A stretch of DNA of 64,000 nt from Umbelopsis ramanniana AG (GCF_025399195.1 NW_026252132.1:1-64000), one strand, 5' to 3'; shown: positions 1 to 15,825, counted from the stretch's first letter. Notes: a model not told the origin generated them from the sequence alone. A program made the numbers and translations.

Positions 1-1602
<1,602 letters not shown>

Positions 1603-2487
1603 ATGTTTGCAAGAAATGAAACCAACTATATTATCCTCGACACCTGTACCTTACTCAGCTGCGGTCATCTCATTATCCGGATACTGATAAGCATATGGAG
1701 AAACAAGCTCAATTTCCAACTAGTAATTCCGACTATAGTTATTAGAGAACTGAAAAAGCAACAGGTATATAAGCAAGACAATACACTTGAAAATCATAGC
1801 TGCATTTGTGCTAATGAAGAAGAAGTACAATGAAATGGGCCACAAATCACTAGATACTTATTTATCTTGGGAACGTCACATCTCTTACAAATGCTACTCA
1901 ACAACGATTGCTAAACAAGCTACCTTCATGATTAACTTCATCGAAAAATGTCGCTCCATACGCATTCCAAACTTATGTTATCAAGGCAATCACGAAACAA
2001 AAGACTATCCTGTGGTGGTCCGTTGCCTTTTCTTGCCACATATCATTTTCACAAATGGTAGTTTTGATATACTAATAGCTCTTTCTACTAGGTCGCTGAC
2101 GATTTGCTCCTGGACTGCTTACTGTGTGTATTGCTTTGTTTTCCATGATTCAACACCTAATATTCAATATTAGTATTAACCTTACTTTTTGATTTGTGAA
2201 ATACTAGGTATTATTGCGAAAAATTCAACGGTCATGCCACGTTAGTTTCCCATGATTTGAAGCTATGCTGCAAAGCCCAGGTATTCAAAATGAATACAAT
2301 CCATCGGGGGGACCACAAGGAATGGCGTGAGCTTTTGCATGCTTGTCAAGTTGATATCAAGTTTAACTTGCTTCCAACCGTATCAGAGAAACGAAAGGAC
2401 ATATTGTCAGCAGATGCAAAACAGGAGCTTATATACAGGCCAATGATTGATTGCGATATCGAAGTTTTAGGCATGGACCGATTGTAA
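1603..2487 (+). CDS. PIN-domain endoribonuclease-like protein, SWT1 type
   Basis: PIN domains are Mg2+-dependent single-strand RNA nucleases; SWT1 is a nuclear mRNA quality-control endonuclease. The ATG at 1603 opens NYIILDTCTLLS, the beta-1 motif with the first catalytic Asp, followed by LVIPTIVIRELKKQ, which matches the usual VIPwvVLeEL segment. Later exons give VADDLLLDCLL and HATLVSHDLKLCCKAQ, the remaining acidic residues of the fold. Proposed exons are 1603-1764, 1820 to about 2011, 2092-2123 and 2208-2487, joining in frame to about 221 residues. The exon 2 end is ambiguous because GTG codons repeat there, and a further 45-nt intron inside exon 2 is possible. It has little beyond the nuclease domain, unlike the larger yeast SWT1. 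The family call is good; one-to-one orthology is inferred. Confidence 0.72.
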
Positions 2488-2968
2488 ATACAGAGTTCTG
2501 ACCTGTGTCTACTATGATACATATAATATGCAGAGTGGTAAGAAGCACCGGAGCACCTAGTAGTTAAAATTCTGAACATCTCGTCAACTATCACGTCGTT
2601 AAGCAACCTGCCAAAGTGTATATCCTAAGTTTTCGTCCACCATTTTTAATACTGCTAATTCCTTTTGTACTCACTATAACTGATTAGTATACGTAAATTG
2701 CTAATAAAATAATTTCATGGACTCAATGAGTTACGTCAAGTTATGGTTTACTTTCACTTCAGCTTGGTTTTCCAAGGAAGCATGGTCAACTCTGCTACTC
2801 TCGCAACACGCACTCACGACTTGTAATGTGGGTAGATTCACTTCTCGACAGGTTCATAACATACAATAGAATAGTTTACAGTTTGATGATTTTTGTTTCA
2901 TTTGCTACGTTTCTACAGTTTTGCCAGATTACTCAAATTTTGTTACAAATAAGATAGATGATGGCTAT
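2488..2968. other. Convergent intergenic region
   Basis: About 480 bp between the 3' ends of the PIN-domain gene and the PAS kinase gene. AATAAAATAA near 2704 could be a polyadenylation signal. I see no further gene. Confidence 0.4.
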
Positions 2969-5900
2969 TTATTCTTCGGCAGTTAACCATCTGTGCTGTA
3001 CAACTTCTTCGATGGTTAGTCGACAGTCGACATCCCGATCTAACATATGCTTGATTAAATCGATTGAACCTACAATGGTAAACTTGTTAGCTCATCTATT
3101 GGCACTGGCAAACACAATAACCAAGCCCATGCAGTGTACTCACCATCATCCAAAGTATAAGGTATACGTAGGTCTCTTGACATTATCTCATCGATATTGT
3201 AGAATGGGTTTTCCTTGTAGATGAGAGTGTAGAGCAAAATTCCAAGGCTCCATATATCTTGAGGTGGGCCAGTGTAAGTGTTGCCCCGAAGTACTTCTGG
3301 TGCACAATAATCCAAAGTGCCAGCAAACGTGTCAAATTTCTGTTCTGGTTTGAGATATGCCGCACTTCCAAAGTCAATCAATTGAACATGGCCGTTACTA
3401 TCTACAATGACGTTCTCGTCCTTGATATCTCTGTGTACAATACTGTGTCGATGTAGGTGTGCAACTGCATCCACAATTTGTCGGAAGATATGTTGAATTT
3501 CTTTTCTTGTCATGTTCTCATTGAGTTCTATATAATCGAACAAATCCATTCCTTCACCATGGAGACCCATTTCTATGTAATAGTTACTTGTGTCTTCGAA
3601 AAAATCAGCTGTGATGGGGAAAAATCAGTTTATGCACTGTCATCGGAAGATCACTATATATAGATTAGACGAAGCTACTTACTCATGTTACAAATGTTTT
3701 CGTGTGGTATTCGTCGAAGTGTATGCAAGACATGAATTTCTATTGGTATCAGTCCCAGCTGCTTATCGTTCATCCAACAATCTGACAATATTTTGTCCTT
3801 GATCACATATTTGAGAACCACTTTCTGTAATAGGATGTCAGTAAAACCCCCCAACAAAATAAAATCGAAATCGATAAGGAACTACTAACCTTATTTGGAG
3901 TGGCTTTGTTATATGCTAGATTAACGTGGCCATAGGCACCCTGCCCCAGTGAATGCATAATCACGAAATCGTCGATACACTGTTTGCTGGTGGCATCTAG
4001 TGCTGAATACTTGCACATGCTCGGCGGTGGGGTCTCTGAAATAGGGGGCGTCATGGCTATAATGTTGGTAGGATCGATACCTTTTGGCTGTTTCGTTATG
4101 TGCATAGGTTTTGGTGCAGCCATTGGAATCTTCGGCTTATCATCCGGTGTCTCTGGCAAATCCAAAAGCTGGCCTTCAAGAAGAGGAGAAAGATCTCCAG
4201 ATGTCGTCTTGTCGTGTTCTACTCCGGCAGTGTGTCCGTGTTTTGAAAATACTTTTGCGCGATCAAATGTAATCCAAAGCGCAATAAGATTTTCATCCGA
4301 GCTATCTACTAGTCGCATTTGTAAATGTACCTCGAAAAAAGCGCCATCTCGATGGACCGCAACTATAGGTGGTAATGGTTGGCCCATAGATCCAATTGAT
4401 GCTCTCCGAGATACAGTACTTGGTCGTCGACTACCAGGCTTGCCGGATCCAGGTTTTGGTGAGCTGACTGGCGATCGATATGAAAAGATGGGGACGTCCT
4501 CAGTCGTTTGAACGTCTTGCAAGATCCGACGGCAGGACGTGTAGCTTATGATATTGCCAAGCTTGAAACGGTCGTCAGTGCCCAAATGTGCTATCAAAGC
4601 AGGAAATTGTGGTAGTAAGTCGTCGATTCTTCGTCTTTCCACAAGTTGCTCAGTAGTGTAGCCAAAGAGATACTTTGCGAAGACTTGATTGCAGCTTTGT
4701 ATCAAACCATCAGCATGTATTGTGACCAAGCCGGCAATCTGAAAGCACATTTAAGTGAGAAGATGTTCGTATCGAAGACAGACTGTTAAATCCATGCTGT
4801 TCGGTTCTTACCGTCGGTAAAGAAATGATTTTGATAATGTTTGTGGCGTTCGGTACTTTATCTTTGTAGGACTCTGGAATTTGTCGTGCCTTCGTGATGA
4901 TCGGGAAGCACACACCATACTTGCTTATGCTTCCAAAAAACTTGATATTGTTGATTTGATCAAAGTTCAAGAGTTTTTCACTGAGTTCGCTAACGTTTTC
5001 TGCGTATCCACTATCGTGAGACTCCATTTTTTGCCAAACAGGAACCAATTTGCGAACGTTTTTGCCAACAACATCATGACGGCGATAGCCGTAAAGTTCA
5101 TGAACAGACCCTACTACATCTTGTATGATGCCCTGTAATATGATTAGTAAGCTCCGCTTTATAAATTATCAGCTATGGTTCCAATAATACTTACGGCATC
5201 ATTCACAAAAACTGAAACAAGACTCTCGGCGATCTCTTCAAAGATCCATATATAGATGGGATTCCCAGTATCGTCCCTCTTTTCCTTGAGCCATAAGGAG
5301 CACGCAGATCTAAATCCATTTTTTTTAATGATAGGTATCTACGAACAAATGAAAGTCAGTTAGCGCGATAATACTTTTCAATTCAACGAATATCACGGAT
5401 GAGTTCTCATACGTACAACTTTACCACAAACTAAAACAATGCCTTTATCGTCTCGTTGCTCTGTACTATGACATTTGTCCTTCGCTAACTCAAGACGACG
5501 TTGTGAAAGCAGCTGTTCCTGCCTTTGCGCAAATTCTTTTCCAATAAGGTCTAGAGCGCTCATCGATTGCAATTGGCTACGGTCGTATCCAAATATTAAC
5601 GAAGAGATGTCATTCGCCAGGATAATCCGCCAATAGTTATCAGCTGATGTTGTTATAATGGCTTGGTTCTGCGGCAAAAATCTCGTTGGAGAATGAATAT
5701 TTCCATGTTGCTGTGGTGCTGCCATTGATAGTCCTGGTAGATGAGATGTCGAATTGGAAGTCAATAATTTAGGAGGACCGGCGGCCTCGGCTGTCGAACT
5801 GATATGGAGTTTATCTAAACTGGGATATTCCGTATAAGCACGTTGCAGGATTCCCGGTCTTTGTTTTGAGTCGGCATTGGGAGACTGGAAATGGACATCA

Positions 5901-6468
5901 AGATCATCCTGACTAAAGAACGCAGTGCTTCCTCGTCGGACCGGGTACCCGTACTTCTCCATGACAGATGCCTTGAACTTATCAAATACGGCGTCATCAG
6001 TTGTGGACCAACCAAATTTGGACATCATATAGCCGATACTCCTCTGAATGATGCTCTTGCGAGTTTCATTCATTGCTGGCTCAGCAGTCGAGAAACTAAA
6101 TGAATGAAGGGACTCCCTTGAGAACTGTGCTATATCTTGACTTTTTCTGTGTTGAGGTTGTACATCGCTGGCAGCTTCGTCTCGGATACGCATCAAACCC
6201 TTTGCTCCAAAGCCTTGATCAACGTCATCTTCAGATTCATCCTCACTGTTTAAAAAGTGTGTTGGAAGTTCAGTGTCATATTCTTTTTGATCAACACGGT
6301 GGTTACTTCAAGTTTGTTTCCGACGAGCGAATGTACTGACCTGGCCTCCAGATTGTCAGGTATGGAGACAATCTTTGATTCTAGGAAGGGATTCGGCTGA
6401 AATGAGGAAGGTTCTTTGGACTCAAGGACCTGGTACTCCTGAGGGATCTTAGCGGACAGGAGCGGCAT
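2969..6468 (-). CDS. PAS-domain serine/threonine kinase (PASK / PSK1 family)
   Basis: PAS kinases sense metabolic state and phosphorylate targets in glucose partitioning and translation. Eight exons (6468-6341, 6245-5417, 5338-5195, 5132-4812, 4738-3890, 3824-3683, 3608-3144, 3069-2969) join in frame to 992 residues. The N-terminal third is low-complexity. A PAS region follows (SADNYWRIILANDISSLIFG, then LIGKEF), with a second PAS segment around ADGLIQSCNQVFAKYLFGYT. The C-terminal kinase has the glycine loop LGQGAYGHV, VVLKYV, catalytic HRDIKDEN, DFGSA and the APEVLRG activation segment. GMDLFDYIE after the hinge is typical of this family. It ends with HRWLTAEE. All expected catalytic residues are present. 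It is divergent from the telobox-Myb gene. Confidence 0.93.
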
Positions 6469-7486
6469 TCAAAGAATTAACATGCAAGGCGGGGCAGGTA
6501 AGAACGTCCGGACGTTGGTTCGATCTGGAATGTGAAAAATCAAGTCCCGCCGTTAGCCGCCTGACAAGGCCTGACCATAATAACCCTAACCTGCTTTGCA
6601 GTTTCTATGCGATATTGCGCTTCAATTGTAAAGATACCGCCTATCATATTATCGCCAACAGCCTCTGATTTCAATATATTTAGATGATCTCGCCTTAATG
6701 AACTTATTGTCTTTCTGTCACTCGCGCCGTTTCTACAAAAATGTTCACGCATAGCCAGTCTCATGCCTTGTCTTACCCACCTTTTGACAAATAAATGCGG
6801 GGCCTGTTCACACGGAAAAGGCGGACGCACATCTCGATTTCATTATTGATCATTATTTACACAACCTCCATTTTTCAAATTTTCTAGCCTGCAGTCGTTA
6901 AAATGGCCTTTTTGGCCGCCGAGTAACTGATGTTCTGCTCTTTTATCGTAGTGAATGATATTATACATTTATACAGCCTTTCAATCCTTTGATTGCCTTT
7001 GTAATGGATGTTTGTAGCAAAGATTGATGATTTAATCAGTGGTAGATCGTAGTCATCTGACCACAGACTTTCCGCCATTTAAAGATACAATACTATCATT
7101 AGTCTCAACTCAAAAGTCTGAAATATCTCGTTGTATGCCGTCGTCTGGTCAAAAAACAATCTCAATTGATCAAAACATTCTCCAACTGCCTTCACTCTCC
7201 GTGGTCGTAAAAAACATCGAGACTCAGCCTCTAATCTTGACGCCGTCTACACAAGCTTTTCTAATTCCAACAAAATAATTACTACCTATAGTACTTCATG
7301 TTGGTTTCCATGATTATCTTCTGCAACGAGGCATGGCAGAATCACAAAAACAAGAGATCAAAAAGTTAATTATGTCATATAAACTATGTGACGGCATAAA
7401 TTTTCTGCAAAAAGGAGTGTTCAAAAGGAGTTTGTTCAAGTTCCCAAACCCTCATCGAAACCCAAACCCACTTATTTTTGCGTTGG
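6469..7486. promoter_or_regulatory. Divergent intergenic region, PAS kinase / telobox-Myb gene
   Basis: About 1 kb between two divergent start codons. Short ORFs here lack family resemblance and look like chance. The last 45 bp before the Myb start contain an AACCC-rich stretch, listed separately. Confidence 0.4.
7443..7470 (+). promoter_or_regulatory. AACCC-rich telobox-like stretch just upstream of the telobox-Myb start
   Basis: Bases 7443-7452 read CCCAAACCCT and 7456-7470 read CGAAACCCAAACCCA. AAACCCT is the telobox core, the complement of AGGGTTT. The stretch lies 17-44 bp before the ATG, in the leader or proximal promoter of a gene whose product carries telomere-type Myb domains. Autoregulation is speculation from this coincidence. 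Confidence 0.35.
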
Positions 7487-8791
7487 ATGTCCGACACAAC
7501 AGTACAACTTCAACAAGACGGTCTTCAGCAGAAGCAGGACCTCAGTGGATCGCTTGTAGCAGAGTTAGCACCGGACGTTGTCATCACAACTACTCCAGGG
7601 CGTCGAAAATGGACAGCGTTGGAAACGGCAGATCTCATTGACGGTTGTGTCAAAGTAAGATTCATCCCGTTCTTCCGGCATAGCTATGGCAAACTCTAAT
7701 AAGTACCTGTAAAATAGTATGGTGTAGGCAACTGGAAGAGGATCTTGACGGATTCACAGTTTAATTTTCATGGTCGATCAGCAGTAGACTTGAAGGACAG
7801 GTATAGATTGATAAGCTCACGATCAATACGGCCTTCTTCTTAATACTGATTTTCCGTTTAAATTACAGATTTCGAACTGTCTATCCGTCTGAATACAAGC
7901 GACTTTATCCCGGCTCTAAACGCGTACACGAACGAAAAAAGTCTCCGGACATTCAAGCCCCTAAGCTAACGCGAGTTAGAAGAAGAGAGAGGCGGGCGTT
8001 CACTACAGAAGAGGATGAAATGCTGTTGAAAGGTGTTGAAAAGGTGCCCATTCCGACAGAAAATGATGACCTTCGAGCTTGCCATTTTACATTTGACTCA
8101 TTTGTATCCGTGTTCAATTTAACAGCATGGCGTTGCCTGGGCAAAGATCGCTAGAGATGAACAATTTAATTTGGCACACCGTACAAGCACAGATCTCAGG
8201 GACAGGTAAATTGTGTTTGACTTCACTAAAAAGTGACTATACGTACCGTAATGCTTATTTATATTGTTGGCTCTCCTTTCTAGATTTCGCAATGCTTTCC
8301 CAGAGAAATACGACATGTATGGCTATTCACCAAGACAGAAGAGAAAATCTGGCTCGCACACGCGAAATAATACAGAGGACTGGGCAAAGATGGCTCAACA
8401 ATCTCAGCAAGGAGCTTCATTAAATAATCAACGTCAAGTGCAAGTCAAAGACCAAAGAACAGATAGTTTTACCGAGGAAGATGTATCAGTTATTTACCGA
8501 GCATCTTACGATCCTGAACGAGGATTGACAGCTACGCATAACCCCAGTGAACATGCAGCTGGATTTAGACACTTGATACACCGGCCAGAAAATAGCTGGA
8601 TGTCTGATGATGGCAGTAATCCAACTTTGACATACCCATCACTGACCGATACGGGATACACTACCACAATTGCTCCTGGGGATACGTCTTCCATTGATGC
8701 CTTGTCAGACCATGTTGCGCAAATGGCGCAGCAACAGCCAGAAGCAAGCATCGACTTGATCCGTTCAATATCAGATTTGCGTAAACGCTGA
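7487..8791 (+). CDS. Double telobox-Myb DNA-binding protein (Tay1/Teb1 type)
   Basis: Proteins with two Myb repeats of telobox type (Yarrowia Tay1, fission yeast Teb1) bind TTAGGG-like DNA at telomeres or promoters. Five exons (7487-7654, 7718-7800, 7869-8043, 8126-8205, 8284-8791) give 337 residues. Repeat 1 starts RRKWTALETADLIDG and ends AVDLKDRFRTVYP; repeat 2 starts RAFTTEEDEMLLKGV and ends STDLRDRFRNAFP. Both ends are forms of the telobox signature VDLKDKWRN, and the aromatic residues are mostly kept. A basic linker (KRVHERKK, RVRRRERR) separates them. The C-terminal half is polar and unassigned. Introns fall at matching places in the two repeats. The ATG at 7487 is the first in frame. 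Binding specificity is inferred from the family. Confidence 0.82.
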
Positions 8792-8922
8792 ACGGCGTAA
8801 TAAATTGTATATTTTTTATTTGTTAGTCCTTATGTGCAAGGAAGTAATTTAACGGAGAGCGGGGTATTGTGGGCCCTGATTCTTTCTCAACAAGGCTGAA
8901 AGTCATTTTAATCCCTTAAAAC

Positions 8923-9376
8923 ATGGCAGAAATTTCGAAATTCACTGCATTCGCGACCCCAACTACAGATCTTGTTGATGCAACCAACAACACTAATCTA
9001 TATGATATTCTTTGTCCACGCGACAACTGCCGATGCCTTGTTCTGCGTAAAGGCGCAGCGACTTTGGTGAAGCGGGATCCCATCAAGGTTTGCATTGTTA
9101 CGAATGACTTTGCATGTATTGCAATATTTAATGACCTGCTCTATTCATGTTTAGCCGCTGGACGAAAGCGATGTCCCTTCAACCAATGAACATTTTTGGC
9201 ACGTTGGGGATATGATGGACTTCGATAATGTTGGATTCTCGAAAACTGTTGGAGACACCAAGTTTCTCTCCTGTGCAGATTGCGACGTCGGCCCGCTCGG
9301 TTACCATAATATCGCACATCAGCCTAAAGAATATCTTATTAGCATAGACTGCGCACGTTATCGCCCTCGAAACTAA
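8923..9376 (+). CDS. MSS4/DSS4-family Rab guanine-nucleotide release factor
   Basis: MSS4/DSS4 proteins are small zinc proteins that bind exocytic Rab GTPases (Sec4/Rab8 type) and act as weak exchange factors or chaperones. Two exons, 8923-9087 and 9155-9376, join in phase 0 to 128 residues. The N-terminal zinc site is LCPRDNCRCLVL. The second exon has EHFWHVGDMMDFDNVGFSK, then TKFLSCADCDVGPLGYH with the CxxC and the conserved GP-GYH turn. This matches the mammalian order EHWLVEDMFIFENVGFTK then CADCEIGPIGWH. It ends YRPRN. It lies 131 bp after the Myb gene on the same strand and converges with TAH18. Secure family call. Confidence 0.9.
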
Positions 9377-9588
9377 GTTGTTATTAGACATCAACTGGCT
9401 GAAACCCCCAAGATGAAGAGTGGCATCTATTCCCTTCCCCACATTGTATTGTAGCTAGAATGTATTGTATTTCTTTGGTAAAGCGCATCACGCAGACTTT
9501 TGCGAAAAGTATTGGGTTTACAATACACGAAATGTTCTAATTTATTGAAAATCTAAATAACCAAACGTTCTATGGCAATGCTTTGGCA

Positions 9589-11933
<2,345 letters not shown>

Positions 11934-12675
11934 TTACAGCAAAAGCAAAGGTACCCTCCACCACCGTCTGCTTACCAGTTTAACGGCCGAAATAGCAGTC
12001 ACTCTTTTGTTATCAGATTCGAAATTTTGTGCCATTCGCCTGCATTTTCGATTCTTCGACATGATGCAGGCGGGTATCAATATTATAAGTAGAAGGCGTT
12101 CCTGCCGACAAAGAGCAAAATATATCCCATTCAGAAAGTTGGGAAGTCTCGTTCTGTCTGTGCTGTAGTGCTGTTGTACATGCTACCTCTAGTGGTGGAT
12201 CAGAGTTTCATTCTTTATAATATATCGTTATAGCTAAAAGGTTCTATGGCATTGAAGCATTGGCATCTTGTGAGGGCTTTAGATAAAAATTCTTGTTTGA
12301 GGCTTATTACTTGAGCTGGCTCATTAGTCATCATCATCCTTGCTGGTGAGAACTGCATATGTTAGCATTGCAAAATTTGGTTCGAGTCTAAATGTAAACT
12401 GTATCAAAAGACGAGCGTAGGAACGGTAATATGGTAAATAGACAGAATTGAAAACATCACTTGTTATAAAGTACATTGATTTGTCTCGTCAGCGCTAGTA
12501 ACTGGATCCTCGATTTTATGAAAAAAATGAAACATTTTGAAAGTTGACTCATTCAGCGACAATCTGTGACACAACGTTTGCATCCCATCCAGCCCCGGCA
12601 AAAAATCGGGAAGCCTCTCACCAAAGCTATATATTCGGGAATCCTAGTGATCATTATAGAATCACGGTGGCAAAT
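11934..12675. promoter_or_regulatory. Divergent intergenic region, TAH18 / N-acetylglutamate synthase
   Basis: About 740 bp between divergent starts. The GGTTCGAGTCT at about 12379 resembles a tRNA B box, but no tRNA fold was found. Nothing else recognisable. Confidence 0.4.
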
Positions 12676-14468
12676 ATGTTTGTACGTCGTTGTTGCGGCA
12701 TTCAACGTCGATTAGGTTGGCGATCAATTCATTTGTCACAACGAAACTTCTCATTGCAACCTTTGAAAAAACCAAGCTCTGCATCTAAACAAGTAACTGA
12801 AGAAGAATTCGTTGACCATTCAGAAAGTCCTCGGGTAGGTTTAAATTATCATGATATCTTGATTGTAATCCGTTGAAAATGGTTACTCAATATAGTTCTC
12901 TAGGATCTTATATTGAAAGTTATGAGCACCGTACCTAGCCAGAGGGAATTGAGACATTTCTTGAAACGATATGTACCGCAAGACGATTCTGGAAATAACA
13001 CAAACCTTACAATTAACGAGGACAAGCAGAAACTAGCACAGAAAAGGCAACGTTCGACAAATGCAATTGTGGATGCCCTGTTTGAAGGCGATACCGAGAG
13101 AGTAGCCCTCACCAAGGTCCAGGGTCCGTTTGCGAAAAGAGGCTGGAATGCCGTTGCATCCACTCTCATCAAGCTCAAGCGGTTGGGATTGACATCCATA
13201 ATTGTGCTGGACAGTGTGGAATGGCGTAAAACGCTGAGTAAAGGAGAACTTCGAAATAGGATGTTCCTTGAAAGTATGGCTCTTGTAGAATCGATTGAAC
13301 GCCAAGGCGGTAGAGCCCGAGCGTTTCATGTTGGGGTTTTCGAGCTCTCTGGACAAAAAATGAACGCTCATGTCGACATGATCCAGTCAAGTTTGGATAA
13401 CAATCATTTGCCAGTTATCATACCCATAATATCAGCGGAGGATGGTGCCCAAAATCCTATCACAGCAGATGAAGCAATGATTACACTTTCCGAAAAGCTT
13501 CGAGCAAAGAAAGGCTACAGTGGCAAAAATCTCACTCCAGCCAAGATCGTTGTGATTAACCATGAAGGTGGCATTCCCAATCATGAGAGTCCCGGCACAG
13601 CCCATAGTTTAATTAACATCGAGGAAGAATATAGTGGTATCCTCAAAGCGTACGAAGCTAACCCCAGCTGGCACGAAACCCATCCTACAGCCATAGAAAA
13701 CTTGGCAATGATACAAAGCTGTCTTGAAAATCTACCAAGTACTTCATCAGCTATCATTACACCAGTGGCTTCCTTGCCTTCAGCACTTATCACCAATCTC
13801 ATTACGGATAAGCCGCTTTATTCATCCTCACTTCCTGTCAAATCTACACCATTAACAAGCAGACACCTGTCTATCAATACCTCTCGCACAACTGTTTTGC
13901 GCCATGGCACTTCGATCCATTATCACAAATCAATTGATACCCTCGACTTGGATAAGCTGACGGTTTTAATGGAAGCCAGTTTCAGAAAGAAGTTGGATAG
14001 AGACGCATACTATGATCGATTAGGCAATGTACTTGATGGAGCAATCATCGCAGGCGACTACGAGGGTGCTGTTTTAGTTACAAACGAAAGTTCAAATGAC
14101 GGATCCTTACAGTGCAGCTACCTTGACAAATTTGCCATTGCGCCGCAAAGCCAAGGCATAGGATTGACAGACATTTTATGGAAAAAGATGTATGATGCTT
14201 GGCCGGAACTGATGTGGCGAAGCCGAAAGGATAACGGAGTGAACAAATGGTAAGATGATTCCAATAAGGTTTTTATTGAAACTACCCTTTTGCTTAAACA
14301 GCTCTTCCTACGTTCAGGTATTTCGAGCGCTCAGACGGATTTTTGAGGCTACCGAATTCTAATTGGGTGATGTTCTGGTATGGCGCCAACATGTACCGAC
14401 AAGCAAGCGAACTGAGCTCTATTACTCGTAATATCACGGCATCCTTCTCTTCTTCGCCAACTGATTGA
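12676..14468 (+). CDS. ARG2: N-acetylglutamate synthase, mitochondrial (fungal Arg2 type)
   Basis: The enzyme acetylates glutamate with acetyl-CoA, the first step of arginine synthesis in mitochondria. Exons 12676-12834, 12904-14249 and 14318-14468 give 551 residues. The N-terminus MFVRRCCGIQRRLGWRSIHL is basic and hydroxylated, as expected of a mitochondrial presequence. The middle is the degenerate kinase-like region (SQRELRHFLKRYVP, then LGLTSIIVLDS). The end is the acetyltransferase domain with LDKFAIAPQSQGIGLTDILW and WRSRKDNGVNKWYFERSDG, spliced across the last intron, then NWVMFWYG. These are the standard NAGS signatures. I saw no upstream arginine attenuator peptide. Confidence 0.94.
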
Positions 14469-14600
14469 GATATCAAAGCGCTTGGCGACTGTAGCAGACA
14501 TAGACGAGCGAAAAGGTGTAACAGTTGATGTTTACTCATGTACATATAGACAAATGAACAATGTAGCAGAAATTTTATATACAATTGGGTCCTTGTAATA

Positions 14601-15418
14601 TTATTGATCCAACGGCGGGGTGTTCTGAGTCTTTGGTGCCTGAACCCTTCCAGCAAGCTTGTCCCGAACGGCTTTTGGTGGTCTATTTCCTGATTTTTTG
14701 GGCTGCCCTAAATAACGCTTGAGATGTCCATAAAGACTGGTGACAATGGCTTGAGATGTACGTTCTCCGGGCCATCCAGGCCAGCCGCCGGGAACATGGG
14801 GATTTCGCATAGATTTCCCATTATTTAAAGCTTTTATTCTGTCTCTTTGGCGCTTTGTAAGCCTACGCTTCTTCTTGTTGTCGTTAAGGTCATTTGAAGG
14901 TATAGACATGACATGATGAGCCATTTTCATGGCCGGCCATGGTATTCTAGACTGCTCCATAATTTCATCGTACGAGATAGAAGCTTCGTTGACTCGCTGT
15001 TGGAATTCAGGAGTAATCTCTTGAGTCACGGATGGCCTACGGGTTGTGACAATTAATGTAGGCTCTTTGTCGACTATGCTAACTTTGGCGACGGGCCGGT
15101 TTGAAAATAACTTGAATTCAAAGGCTTCCTCCTCGGGCGCTTCTGTGGCCTCTGATATATCTTGCGTGCTATTCTCTGGTTCCTTTATACATATTTGGAT
15201 CATATCGTTTAACAAGTGGCTTGTCTCCAGCTCAGGCTCTACAGAATCTGAATCCTGGAATATGGACGAGCGGTCCACTATCTTGGTCCCTGGAGGGACA
15301 TATTGAGCTTGAGGCTTAGCGTCTGGTCTATTGAAGGGGATAACATTATGATTAGCTTAGAGAACAGTCATTCAGGATTGAACATTTGACCCTAGATCTT
15401 TCACCTTTTGAAAGCCAT
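14601..15418 (-). CDS. DUF2011-like fungal protein of unknown function
   Basis: A 246-residue protein from a 14-nt first exon (15418-15405, MAFK plus part of Arg) and a long second exon (15327-14601). It is acidic at the N-terminus, has a conserved-looking core EEEAFEFKLFSNRPVAKVSI, and ends with a very basic region (KKKRRLTKRQRDRIKALNNG) followed by HVPGGWPGWPGERT. The FKLFS core and the basic tail resemble the fungal DUF2011 family, probably nuclear or nucleolar; this comes from memory and was not searched. Without the small first exon the ORF would start at an internal Met. It is convergent with the synthase gene and divergent from PET117. No function is proposed. Confidence 0.65.
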
Positions 15419-15497
15419 AACGTCCGTAAAGTCCAAACGGTACAAAATTTCAATTTTGTAACATAAGACTGCTTTTTTGAGCCTTTCTCATTGCAAC

Positions 15498-15825
15498 ATG
15501 TCAACTCGAGCAAAGATTACACTAGCAGGATCCTTTGCTTTTTGCGGATTGACGATATGGGGTGTACATTATTTACAGCGCTATGAAAAAGAGGCAAGTT
15601 TTTAACGCTGTTTTTATTATTTGCATGCAAGAGAACTTACCTGAATTATTGTGGTACCTTCAGCTCATGAGAGCAGGATTAGTGCGGGAGGAAGAGCGTC
15701 AACAACGTAAGCAGCAGCAAAGAGCCAATAAAGAAGAACTAGATGCCCAAAAAGCACTTCATGAACATCTCATACAATCACAGTCGGTCAAAGCAACGTC
15801 CGGTACGGCGTCTGACAGCGAATAA
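15498..15825 (+). CDS. PET117: Cytochrome c oxidase assembly factor PET117
   Basis: PET117 is a small inner-membrane mitochondrial protein that links heme A synthesis to assembly of complex IV. Two exons, 15498-15593 and 15664-15825, give 85 residues. The N-terminus STRAKITLAGSFAFCGLTIW aligns with yeast PET117 (SRASKITFAAS...), with one membrane helix ending at VHYLQRYEKE. The tail is charged and probably helical (REEERQQRKQQQ), as in the family. The intron starts GCAAGT rather than GT; reading on without splicing meets a stop within three codons, so the GC-AG intron is needed. It is divergent from the DUF2011-like gene with only 79 bp between starts. Confidence 0.88.

Noticed and set aside
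3984-4511. 175-codon plus-strand ORF
   Set aside because: It is the antisense shadow of the PAS kinase exon; the minus strand carries the recognised protein.
12330-12400. GGTTCGAGTCT resembling a tRNA B box, with TGGCTCATTAGTC upstream like an A box
   Set aside because: No acceptor stem or cloverleaf can be drawn around the two boxes, and the spacing does not fit.
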